Positions 1 to 5,272 of a stretch of DNA of 8,253 nt are shown in pieces. The position numbers were made by a program, and so were the translations under genes. The notes beneath the pieces were generated by a model. That model saw nothing but the letters and a program-made list of their open reading frames with translations. It was not told the DNA's origin and made no database searches. Position 1 is the first letter of the stretch. Every line of letters begins with the position of its first letter. Source of the stretch: an uncultured bacterium (GTDB taxonomy: Bacteria > Actinomycetota > Coriobacteriia > Coriobacteriales > Coriobacteriaceae); the NCBI GenBank assembly GCA_905215725.1, contig CAJMRD010000089.1, positions 1 to 8,253 of the forward strand, in the 5' to 3' direction.

Positions 1-176
1 CCACCGAGACGCTTGCGTCCGGCGAGCCCCAGGGCCCCGGCATGGAGTATCTGGGCGGCCACGGCGTGAACCCGGAGTATATCGACCGCGAGCTTAACCC
101 CGATGCGCCCGAGATTCCCGCCGGTCCGGCGCCGGTCGAGGGCATCATCATGGATTTTGAAACGAAGGAGGAGTAA
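1..176 (+). CDS. C-terminal end of a hyc-operon protein, probably HycF-like ferredoxin subunit (partial)
   Basis: An open frame enters from the left edge (first full codon at 3) and ends at TAA 174-176, giving 57 residues of a longer protein. The visible tail is acidic and rich in proline and glycine, has no cysteine and no membrane segment, and ends in FETKEE. It resembles a flexible C-terminal extension rather than a folded domain. The identity is inferred from position only: in the E. coli hyc operon the gene directly before hycG is hycF, which encodes the 8Fe-8S ferredoxin-like subunit linking the hydrogenase to the other Fe-S proteins. The ferredoxin motifs would lie upstream of the window, so the call cannot be confirmed here. 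The stop codon is only 2 nt before the hycG start, which indicates co-transcription. Confidence 0.6.
   Translation, partial: TETLASGEPQGPGMEYLGGHGVNPEYIDRELNPDAPEIPAGPAPVEGIIMDFETKEE
165..173 (+). promoter_or_regulatory. Shine-Dalgarno site of hycG
   Basis: AAGGAGGAG lies within the last codons of the upstream gene, 5 nt before the ATG at 179. It is close to the ideal anti-16S complement and fixes the hycG start. Confidence 0.85.
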
Positions 177-178
177 CC

Positions 179-961
179 ATGGCCGAACCCACGCTTTTGC
201 CCGAGCGGCTTCAGTACCGCCCGACCAAGATCGAGCTCGACGAGAGCATCGAGAAGGCCAAGGCGACCCTTCTTAAAAAGATCAAGCGCTCGGTGTACGT
301 CTACCGTGTCGACTGCGGCGGCTGCAACGGCTGCGAGATCGAGATCTTCGGTTCCATCACGCCCGTCTTTGACGTCGAGCGCTTTGGCATCAAGGTCGTG
401 CCCTCGCCCCGTCACGCCGATGTGCTGCTGTACACCGGCGCCGTGACGCGTGCCATGCGCATGCCGGCCCTGCGCGCGTTTGAGGCCGCACCCGATCCCA
501 AGATCGTGGTGTCCTATGGCGCGTGCGGCTGCACCGGCGGCATCTTCTACGACAACTACTGCGTCTGGGGCGGCACGGATAAGATTCTGCCGGTCGACGT
601 CTACATTCCCGGCTGCCCGCCCAGCCCTGCGCAGACCGTCTACGGCTTTGCCATGGCGCTCGGTCTGCTGGACCAAAAGCTCCATGCCGAGACCACGGTG
701 GAGGCCGCCGGCGAGCAGGCCGATATCCTGCACCCCGGCGTGCCGTACAAGCTGCGCGTTGCCATCGAGCGCGAGGCTCGCGCCATGAGCGGCTACCGTT
801 ACGGCCGCGATCTGGCCAACGAGTTTATGGATACGCTCGAGGGCGCGCCCAAGGGTGATATCCGAGGTGCCATGGCGTTGCTCATCGACAAGCAGGACGA
901 TCCGCGCCGCGTTGAGGTCTACTCGGCGCTGCAGGATCTGGTGCTGGCCGGAGGTCACTAG
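179..961 (+). CDS. hycG: Formate hydrogenlyase [NiFe]-hydrogenase small subunit HycG
   Basis: A 260-residue NuoB-like small subunit of a group 4a [NiFe]-hydrogenase, close to the roughly 255 residues of E. coli HycG. It holds the [4Fe-4S] cluster next to the NiFe site of the large subunit (HycE, not in the window) and passes electrons to it for proton reduction, at the cytoplasmic face of the membrane complex. Visible signatures are DCGGCNGCEIEI (Cys46, Cys49, Cys52), GACGCTGG (Cys116, Cys118), Cys128 in DNYCVWGG and PGCPPSP (Cys146). The N-terminal LLKKIKRS and the run FGIKVVPSPRHAD match E. coli HycG very closely as I recall it. Like other group 4 small subunits it lacks a Tat signal and the distal clusters of uptake hydrogenases. 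Cys118 appears to be extra: E. coli HycG has Asn there from memory. The start has an excellent Shine-Dalgarno site, and the gene abuts hycH with no spacing. Confidence 0.96.
   Translation: MAEPTLLPERLQYRPTKIELDESIEKAKATLLKKIKRSVYVYRVDCGGCNGCEIEIFGSITPVFDVERFGIKVVPSPRHADVLLYTGAVTRAMRMPALRAFEAAPDPKIVVSYGACGCTGGIFYDNYCVWGGTDKILPVDVYIPGCPPSPAQTVYGFAMALGLLDQKLHAETTVEAAGEQADILHPGVPYKLRVAIEREARAMSGYRYGRDLANEFMDTLEGAPKGDIRGAMALLIDKQDDPRRVEVYSALQDLVLAGGH
950..954 (+). promoter_or_regulatory. Shine-Dalgarno site of hycH
   Basis: GGAGG inside the last codons of hycG, 7 nt before the ATG at 962. It supports the upstream start, and therefore the N-terminal extension of HycH, over a later start. Confidence 0.7.
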
Positions 962-1543
962 ATGGAGCTCACGGACCGCTCTGGTTACTTTGCGGGCCCC
1001 GGTATGCTCGGCGGCTCCTTTGGCGATGCCTCGCGCGCAAGCGACGAGGCCGCCGAGGGCGTCGCCGACCCCTGCCTGGGCCATGCGCCCGACCAGGTGG
1101 TCTTCTACGAGCTCACGCGTAAGTTTGTGGAGACCGAGGAAGACGTTCCCCAGGAGGCCTGCGACGTGCTGTACTACACGCTCGCCGTGGGCCACCACAC
1201 CGGCGTGCTCGATTGCTTTGAGCCGCGCCTGTCGGTGCCGGTGGATGTCTTCTATTCGCTCGTCGATGCGCTGCCGGAGGGGGAGGCCAAGACCAAGTTC
1301 GAGGCCATCCGCTCCTTTGGCGAGTGCCAGCTCGACAAGGCGGCGGTGCCGTCGCTGCTCGAGGCCTGCGATGCGCTGCTCGACGAGCGCGGTTTTCGCG
1401 GGTCGGCCAAGGCCGGCATCTCGGTGTTCGACGACGACTTTGGCCTGCATGCCCAGCAGGTCGCGTTCTTAATGAAGTTCCGCGATTTGGTGGAGCGCGT
1501 GCGCGATGTTTCGGGCGTGTATCTGACGGGAAGGTTGCAGTAA
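962..1543 (+). CDS. hycH: Formate hydrogenlyase maturation/assembly protein HycH
   Basis: A 193-residue protein whose region from about residue 45 matches HycH of E. coli (136 aa): VVFYELTRKF, then a YYTLAVGHHTGVLDC block at residues 71-85 (E. coli has YYSLAIGHHLGVIDC, from memory), and YLTGRL near the C-terminus. HycH is needed for active hydrogenase 3 and is thought to assist maturation or assembly of the large subunit. Its exact biochemical role is not well defined. There is no signal peptide, membrane segment or metal motif. The first 44 or so residues (rich in Gly, Ala, Asp and Ser) have no counterpart in E. coli HycH. The ATG follows the hycG stop directly and has a good GGAGG at 950-954, and no in-frame ATG was seen close to residue 45, so the extension is probably real. 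The stop TAA overlaps the hycI ATG by one base (TAATG), suggesting translational coupling. Confidence 0.93.
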   Translation: MELTDRSGYFAGPGMLGGSFGDASRASDEAAEGVADPCLGHAPDQVVFYELTRKFVETEEDVPQEACDVLYYTLAVGHHTGVLDCFEPRLSVPVDVFYSLVDALPEGEAKTKFEAIRSFGECQLDKAAVPSLLEACDALLDERGFRGSAKAGISVFDDDFGLHAQQVAFLMKFRDLVERVRDVSGVYLTGRLQ

Positions 1544-2046
1544 TGGGTCGCGTTGTGGATGGACGTGTGAACGGCGCCCCGTTTGCGGGTATCGTGCTCA
1601 CGGCGGGAAGCGTGCTGCGTGCCGACGATGCCGCCGGCCCCGTGCTCTCCAAAAAGATGGAGGACGCGCCCATCGCCGGTTGGTACACCATCGACGGCGG
1701 GCAAACGCCCGAGGACGACATCATCGAGGTTAAGCGTGAGCGTCCGCCGCGTTTGGTTTTGGTCGATGCCGCCGACATGGCGCTGCCCGTCGGCGCCATC
1801 CGCTTGCTCGACAAACGTGATGTGGCCCGCAAGTCGATGTTCACCACGCATTCGCTTCCCCTGTCGATTCTGATCGAAGAGATTGAGCAATCGTGTGATG
1901 ATATCGTCTTCATAGGGATTCAGCCGGGCGATACGGAGTTCTATAACCCCATGTCCCCGGAGGTCTTTGAGGCCGTCGACGCCGTGTACGACGCCGTGGC
2001 CGCCAACGACTTTTCCCACTTTGTCCGCTTGGGACAAGAGCAATAG
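1543..2046 (+). CDS. hycI: Hydrogenase 3 maturation endopeptidase HycI
   Basis: A 167-residue member of the HycI/HybD/HupD hydrogenase maturation proteases. These Ni-dependent cytoplasmic endopeptidases remove the C-terminal tail of the large subunit (HycE) after Ni insertion and so close the NiFe site. The three Ni-binding residues of E. coli HycI (Asp16, Asp62, His90) align with Asp29 in RADDAAGP, Asp75 in VDAADM and His103 in TTHSLPL. YTIDGGQTPED and the FIGIQPGD block also match the family. The open frame extends upstream to 1324, but ATG 1543 is chosen because it overlaps the hycH stop as TAATG, has GGGAAGG at 1528-1534, and leaves only about 12 extra N-terminal residues relative to E. 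coli HycI (156 aa). The usual GD before the first ligand is AD here. It ends 39 nt before the channel gene. Confidence 0.94.
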   Translation: MGRVVDGRVNGAPFAGIVLTAGSVLRADDAAGPVLSKKMEDAPIAGWYTIDGGQTPEDDIIEVKRERPPRLVLVDAADMALPVGAIRLLDKRDVARKSMFTTHSLPLSILIEEIEQSCDDIVFIGIQPGDTEFYNPMSPEVFEAVDAVYDAVAANDFSHFVRLGQEQ

Positions 2047-2067
2047 GAGCGCTTGTCCCTGCTGATT

Positions 2068-2077
2068 AGGAAAGAAG
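2068..2077 (+). promoter_or_regulatory. Shine-Dalgarno region deciding the formate channel start
   Basis: AGGAAAGAAG precedes ATG 2086 by 8 nt. A TTG at 2053 in the same frame has its only purine-rich stretch (AGGAGC, 2045-2050) two bases away, too close to work well, so ATG 2086 is preferred. Confidence 0.55.
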
Positions 2078-2085
2078 TGATTGAC

Positions 2086-2925
2086 ATGGCAGATTCCAAG
2101 GCAGAATATCCCGCTCCCGATTGCCTGGCGCCCGCCGCGATCGAGGCCAAGACCGAGGCCGCCGGCGTGACCAAGGCTAACCTGCCGGTCGCTAAGGCCT
2201 TTCTGTTGGCAATGTTCGCCGGCGCGTTTATCGCCTTCGGCGGCCTGTTCTTTACGGTGTTTTTGAGCGACGGCACGCTGGGCTGGGGTGCCCAGCGCGT
2301 CGTGGGCGGCCTGTGCTTTTGCCTGGGCCTGGTGCTGGTGCTGGTGTGCGGCGCCGAGCTGTTTACCGGCAATTCGCTTATGGTCTGCGCGCTCAAGAGC
2401 AAAAAGATCACCCTGGCTCAGATGCTCAAGGCCTGGGTCGTCGTGTGGGTCGGCAATTTTGTCGGTGCCCTGTTCATCGTCTTTTTGGTGTACATGGCCG
2501 GCATCTATAAGCTCAACGGCGAGGCGGTCGCCAATTCCATGGTGAGCCTCGCCGCCGGCAAGGTGACGATCGACTGGGTGACGATCTTCTTCCGCGGTAT
2601 CCTGTGCAACATCTTTGTGTGCCTGGCCGTGTGGATCGGTACCGCCGGCAAGACCGTGGTCGATAAGGTCGTGGGCATTCTGCTGCCCATCGCCGCCTTT
2701 GTGGCCTGCGGTTTTGAGCACTGCGTCGCCAACATGTACTTTTTACCCATGGGTGCCGTGATGCACGCGTGCGGCTATGGTGCCGACGTCGCCGGCGCCG
2801 ATGCGCTCAACGCCGCGGGCATTGCGTTTAACCTGTCCGCCGCCACGCTGGGCAACATCGTGGGCGGTGCGGTTCTGATCGCGCTCGGCTACTGGTTTGT
2901 CTACGCCAAGAAGTCCGAGGCGTAA
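2086..2925 (+). CDS. focA: Formate/nitrite transporter (FNT) family channel, FocA/FdhC-like
   Basis: A 279-residue FNT-family membrane protein, about the usual length (FocA is 285). FNT proteins form pentamers in the cytoplasmic membrane with one anion pore per subunit. The cytoplasmic N-terminal segment (about 35 residues) is followed by six hydrophobic segments at roughly 37-60, 70-95, 112-140, 163-187, 194-225 and 248-273. Diagnostic motifs are ELFTGNSL (residues 91-98, with the FocA-type Thr at 94), NFVGAL (124-129), and GFEHCVANMYFLPMG (209-223), which contains the central pore histidine His212. The GFEH-VANM-PMG block resembles formate channels (FocA, FdhC) more than NirC. Formate is also the expected substrate because the gene follows hycI by 39 nt. 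In E. coli, focB sits similarly at the end of the hyf hydrogenase operon. Direction of transport cannot be told. The tandem stop TAATAA and a terminator follow. The symbol marks the family, not strict orthology to E. coli FocA. Confidence 0.92.
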   Translation: MADSKAEYPAPDCLAPAAIEAKTEAAGVTKANLPVAKAFLLAMFAGAFIAFGGLFFTVFLSDGTLGWGAQRVVGGLCFCLGLVLVLVCGAELFTGNSLMVCALKSKKITLAQMLKAWVVVWVGNFVGALFIVFLVYMAGIYKLNGEAVANSMVSLAAGKVTIDWVTIFFRGILCNIFVCLAVWIGTAGKTVVDKVVGILLPIAAFVACGFEHCVANMYFLPMGAVMHACGYGADVAGADALNAAGIAFNLSAATLGNIVGGAVLIALGYWFVYAKKSEA

Positions 2926-2945
2926 TAAGCCGAAATGACGTACGG

Positions 2946-2990
2946 GCCTCCCGAGGGGCGTTTGCCTTTTGGGAGGCTCTTCGTGTCTTG
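2946..2990 (+). terminator. Intrinsic terminator ending the hyc-channel transcript
   Basis: GCCTCCC (2946-2952) pairs perfectly with GGGAGGC (2971-2977). Inside it AGGGGC (2954-2959) pairs with GCCTTT (2964-2969) using two G-U pairs around a GTTT loop, giving a long hairpin. It is followed by TCTTCGTGTCTT, a T-rich but interrupted tail. The position 18 nt after the channel stop fits a transcript end. The imperfect U-tract makes efficiency uncertain. Confidence 0.75.
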
Positions 2991-3084
2991 CCGCGGTAAA
3001 TGCTGCGGGCTTTGCGTCGCGGCAGCTGGTGGCAGAGCTGTGGTGCGGTGGGGTTGAGCCCCTGAGCTGGAAGGAATAATCGAG
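2991..3084 (+). promoter_or_regulatory. GC-rich, foldable leader of the molybdoenzyme gene
   Basis: This spacer separates the terminator from the molybdoenzyme start. Three adjacent hairpins can be drawn: TGCTGCG 3001-3007 with CGCGGCA 3018-3024 (one G-U); CAGCT 3023-3027 with AGCTG 3036-3040, which excludes the first; and GGGGT 3050-3054 with GCCCC 3058-3062. The last lies just before the Shine-Dalgarno site GGAAGGA (3069-3075). No convincing -35/-10 pair was found. The mutually exclusive stems could be regulatory or simply a by-product of GC-rich sequence. I cannot match it to a known riboswitch by eye. Confidence 0.3.
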
Positions 3085-5196
3085 ATGGCATCGAGAACTA
3101 TGCATGACGGTCGCTCCGTGGTGACGACATGCGGGGGATGCTATGCCGATTGCGCCTTTGCGGCACGCGTTGAGGACGGTCACGTGGTGGCCAAGTTGCC
3201 GGTGCCGGGACATCCGTGCGCGGCGCGTGCCCTGTGCGCCCGCGGGCGCCATCGCCTGGCAATGCCGTTTGACGAGCGCGACCGGATTTTGCAACCCATG
3301 CGCCGACGAGCTGATGGCTCGGGGTTCGATGTGATTTCGTGGGACGAGGCGTTTGCCCAGATTGCCGATCGTCTTTTGGGGATTGTTGACGAGCATGGGG
3401 CTCGTGCGCTGGGCATGACGCTCGGCGTTCCCTCGTTCGATCGCTACTGGGCCTATCGCCTTATGCATGCGCTGGGCTCGCCTAACGTGTACGGTGCCGA
3501 TGGCGCCTGCGAGGTAAGCCGACTTACCGGTTGGGAGCACAGCCTGGGCTATAGTCCCGCCTCCGATCTGGCGCATACCGATTGCATCATGTACCTGGGG
3601 CGTTCCATCGTCGATTCGTCGACGATGGGGGCTGTCGATGCGCTCAACGATGCGCGCCGGCGCGGGGCGAAGATCATCGTGGTCGACCCCCGGCGCAGCG
3701 GCTCGGCTGCTATTGCCGATCGCTGGCTGCGCGTGCGCCCGGGCTGTGACCTGGCCTTGCTGCTGGGCATCGCCCACGTGCTGATTGCCGAGGACTTGTA
3801 CGACCACGAGTTCGTGGACCGCTATACCACGGGTTTTGACGAGCTGGCGCAGGCGGCCAGTGCTTGGACGCCCGAGTGGGCCGAGTCGATGTGCGACGTG
3901 CCGGCCGCAGAGATTGTCGCCACGGCGCGCGATCTCGCTGCCCCTGCCGCTGTGGTGGATGCGGGCTTTCATGGTGGCATCGGAATCGCGTATGCCAATA
4001 GCACCCAGACCGCGCGCGCTATCTGCTTGGTCGACGTACTGCTAGGCTGCATCGGACACGCGGGCGGTGCCCTCAACCCGCCCACGCCGCTCGTGTTGGG
4101 CGACCTCGATCCCGCACGCTTTGCGACGCCGCCGGTGCCGCTCGGGCCCAAGCTGGGGTCCGAGCGCTATCCACTGGTCGATCCGGTGCGCGGCCTGTGC
4201 ACGACCATCGGTCAGTCGATTCTTGCCGGCGATTTGCGTGGGCTCATCGTCTATGCCAGTAACCCCGGTGCGGGCTATGGCAATGCACAGGCTTGGTTGA
4301 GTATTTTGCAGCAGCTCGACTTGCTCGTGACGATTGATATTCGCTGGTCTGAGACAGCGCGTGCTTCTGATTTCGTGCTGCCCGACGTGACGTATCTTGA
4401 GGCCGACCGCGGCGTGGGAACGGTGACGGGCGCCAACGATGCGCGCGTGTTCTACCGCAACGCCGTGCTGCCCGTGCAGCATGACGACACACGTCCCGGT
4501 CGGGAGATTTTTGCCGGTCTGGCGCGGGCGTGTGGCGTGGGCGAGTACTTCCAGTTTACGTCTGACGATCTGGCAGCTGCCCAGGTGGAGCCTTTTGGGA
4601 TTGATCTGGACGAGCTCAAGGAGCGCGGCTGGGCCGACACGGGTGTTGCGTTGCCGTCGCGTACGGGCGAGCCGGCGATTCCCTTGGATGGCGGCAAAAT
4701 TGCGCTGGCAAGTGACGTATGGGAGCGTGCCGGCCTGGGACGCGTGCCAGGCTGGATTGCGCCGATGGTGGAGCCCGGCCCGGGGATGTTTCGCCTCATT
4801 AGCGGCAATCGACCCTTTGAGTCGCATACCTCGCGCCGACTCGCGGCGGCCGGTGCCGCCGAGGCGGGGTCGGACCTGGACGCCGTGCAGATGAACGCCG
4901 ATGTCGCCGTTCGCATGGGTATCGCCGATGGCGAGGTCGTCGAGCTTGTGAGCGACATGGGCCGCGATCGCGTGCGTGTGGAGACGACGCCGTATCTGCA
5001 TCCGGCGTGCATCTTCACCTCGGCCGCTCCCGGCGGACGTTCGTTTGGCGTCGATACCGGTGGCGCTCAAGCCTTGGGCGTGGGCCCGCTCGACCATACG
5101 CCGTTACGTTGGGACCCGTTGACGGGTGCCGCGCTCACCCAGGAAAACGCCGTTCGCGTGGAAAAGATCGCGGCGCGCGGGGATAATAGCGATTGA
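3085..5196 (+). CDS. Molybdopterin (Mo/W) oxidoreductase, DMSO reductase superfamily, cytoplasmic, substrate unknown
   Basis: A 703-residue large-subunit-type molybdoenzyme binding two molybdopterin guanine dinucleotides. The N-terminus carries a [4Fe-4S] motif, Cys16-x2-Cys19-x3-Cys23-x27-Cys51 (CARG). KIIVVDPRRSGSA (196-208) is the family's pterin-binding block, Arg311 in QTARA precedes GCIGHAGGALNP (321-332), and MoCo-contacting segments recur at LISGNRPFESHTS (571-583) and in the C-terminal barrel (about 600-695). The residue at the metal-ligand position appears to be Cys142 (GACEVSR, codon TGC 3508-3510); FdhF has selenocysteine followed by His there, and neither is present. No Tat signal precedes the cluster, so the enzyme is probably cytoplasmic. 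Overall layout recalls thiosulfate/polysulfide reductase-type subunits and acetylene hydratase, but Tyr20 stands where acetylene hydratase has catalytic Asp13. No Fe-S or membrane partner is adjacent. Start ATG 3085 has GGAAGGA at 3069-3075. Family assignment is firm; the reaction is unknown. Confidence 0.9.
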   Translation: MASRTMHDGRSVVTTCGGCYADCAFAARVEDGHVVAKLPVPGHPCAARALCARGRHRLAMPFDERDRILQPMRRRADGSGFDVISWDEAFAQIADRLLGIVDEHGARALGMTLGVPSFDRYWAYRLMHALGSPNVYGADGACEVSRLTGWEHSLGYSPASDLAHTDCIMYLGRSIVDSSTMGAVDALNDARRRGAKIIVVDPRRSGSAAIADRWLRVRPGCDLALLLGIAHVLIAEDLYDHEFVDRYTTGFDELAQAASAWTPEWAESMCDVPAAEIVATARDLAAPAAVVDAGFHGGIGIAYANSTQTARAICLVDVLLGCIGHAGGALNPPTPLVLGDLDPARFATPPVPLGPKLGSERYPLVDPVRGLCTTIGQSILAGDLRGLIVYASNPGAGYGNAQAWLSILQQLDLLVTIDIRWSETARASDFVLPDVTYLEADRGVGTVTGANDARVFYRNAVLPVQHDDTRPGREIFAGLARACGVGEYFQFTSDDLAAAQVEPFGIDLDELKERGWADTGVALPSRTGEPAIPLDGGKIALASDVWERAGLGRVPGWIAPMVEPGPGMFRLISGNRPFESHTSRRLAAAGAAEAGSDLDAVQMNADVAVRMGIADGEVVELVSDMGRDRVRVETTPYLHPACIFTSAAPGGRSFGVDTGGAQALGVGPLDHTPLRWDPLTGAALTQENAVRVEKIAARGDNSD

Positions 5197-5272
5197 TTGA
5201 CTCAGCCGATCGAATTGGCTGATAGTTTGACGTTCGAACGATTGATTCATCTTTGGTTTTGAAAGGCCGCAC
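5197..5272 (+). promoter_or_regulatory. AT-richer spacer before selA: possible promoter/operator region
   Basis: The spacer is clearly less GC-rich than the flanking genes. It contains TTGACT (5197-5202) and TTGACG (5227-5232) as possible -35 boxes. The sequence 17 nt after the first is TGATAG (5220-5225), a weak -10, and no good -10 follows the second. CGTTCGAACG (5231-5240) is a perfect 10-bp palindrome, a possible operator. CGATTGATT occurs at 5190-5198 and again at 5239-5247. The selA Shine-Dalgarno site GAAAGG is at 5261-5266. A promoter here is plausible, but the boxes are not strong enough to be sure. Confidence 0.35.
5202..5222 (+). promoter_or_regulatory. SECIS-like hairpin in the selA leader (candidate)
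   Basis: TCAGCCGAT (5202-5210) pairs with ATTGGCTGA (5214-5222) through nine pairs (one G-U), leaving a CGA loop. It starts 5 nt after the UGA stop of the molybdoenzyme and lies 50 nt before the selA ATG. In E. coli a SECIS-like element in the selAB leader binds SelB and represses the operon. The location here is analogous, but the E. coli-type GGUCU loop and bulged U are absent. There is no U-tract after the stem, so it is a poor terminator. Confidence 0.35.

Noticed and set aside
450..1472. Overlapping + strand frames at 450-788 and 855-1472
   Set aside because: They lie inside hycG and hycH in another frame and are Arg/Pro/Ser-rich, typical of out-of-frame translation of GC-rich genes. 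The in-frame proteins match known families.
1324..1542. Longer in-frame start for HycI
   Set aside because: The extra 73 residues lie inside hycH, are Arg/Ala-rich shadow sequence and have no counterpart in HycI proteases. The TAATG junction at 1541-1545 is a typical coupled start.
2053..2085. Upstream TTG start adding 11 residues to the formate channel
   Set aside because: AGGAGC is only 2 nt from the TTG, and the ATG at 2086 has AGGAAAGAAG at a good distance and gives a normal FNT length.
2326..2348. CTGGTG triplet-pair repeat
   Set aside because: It encodes a Leu-Val run in a membrane segment of the channel with biased codons. It is not an independent repeat element.
1252..2721. Long antisense open frame (489 codons) across hycH, hycI and the channel gene
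   Set aside because: It is the reverse-strand shadow of three well-recognised genes. High GC with strong third-position bias gives long spurious frames, and the translation is His/Gln-rich with no recognisable domain. The same holds for the antisense frames at 2743-3972, 4042-5097 and 6454-7785.
3085..5196. Calling the molybdoenzyme a formate dehydrogenase because of its neighbours
   Set aside because: The Sec/Cys-His pair and the NNVQGACD-type segment of formate dehydrogenases are missing. The Mo-ligand region reads GACEVSR, so only the superfamily is supported.
5202..5232. Hairpin after the molybdoenzyme as an intrinsic terminator
   Set aside because: The stem contains several A-T pairs and is followed by TAGTTTGACG rather than a U-tract, so it is weak as a terminator. 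Transcription may continue into selA.
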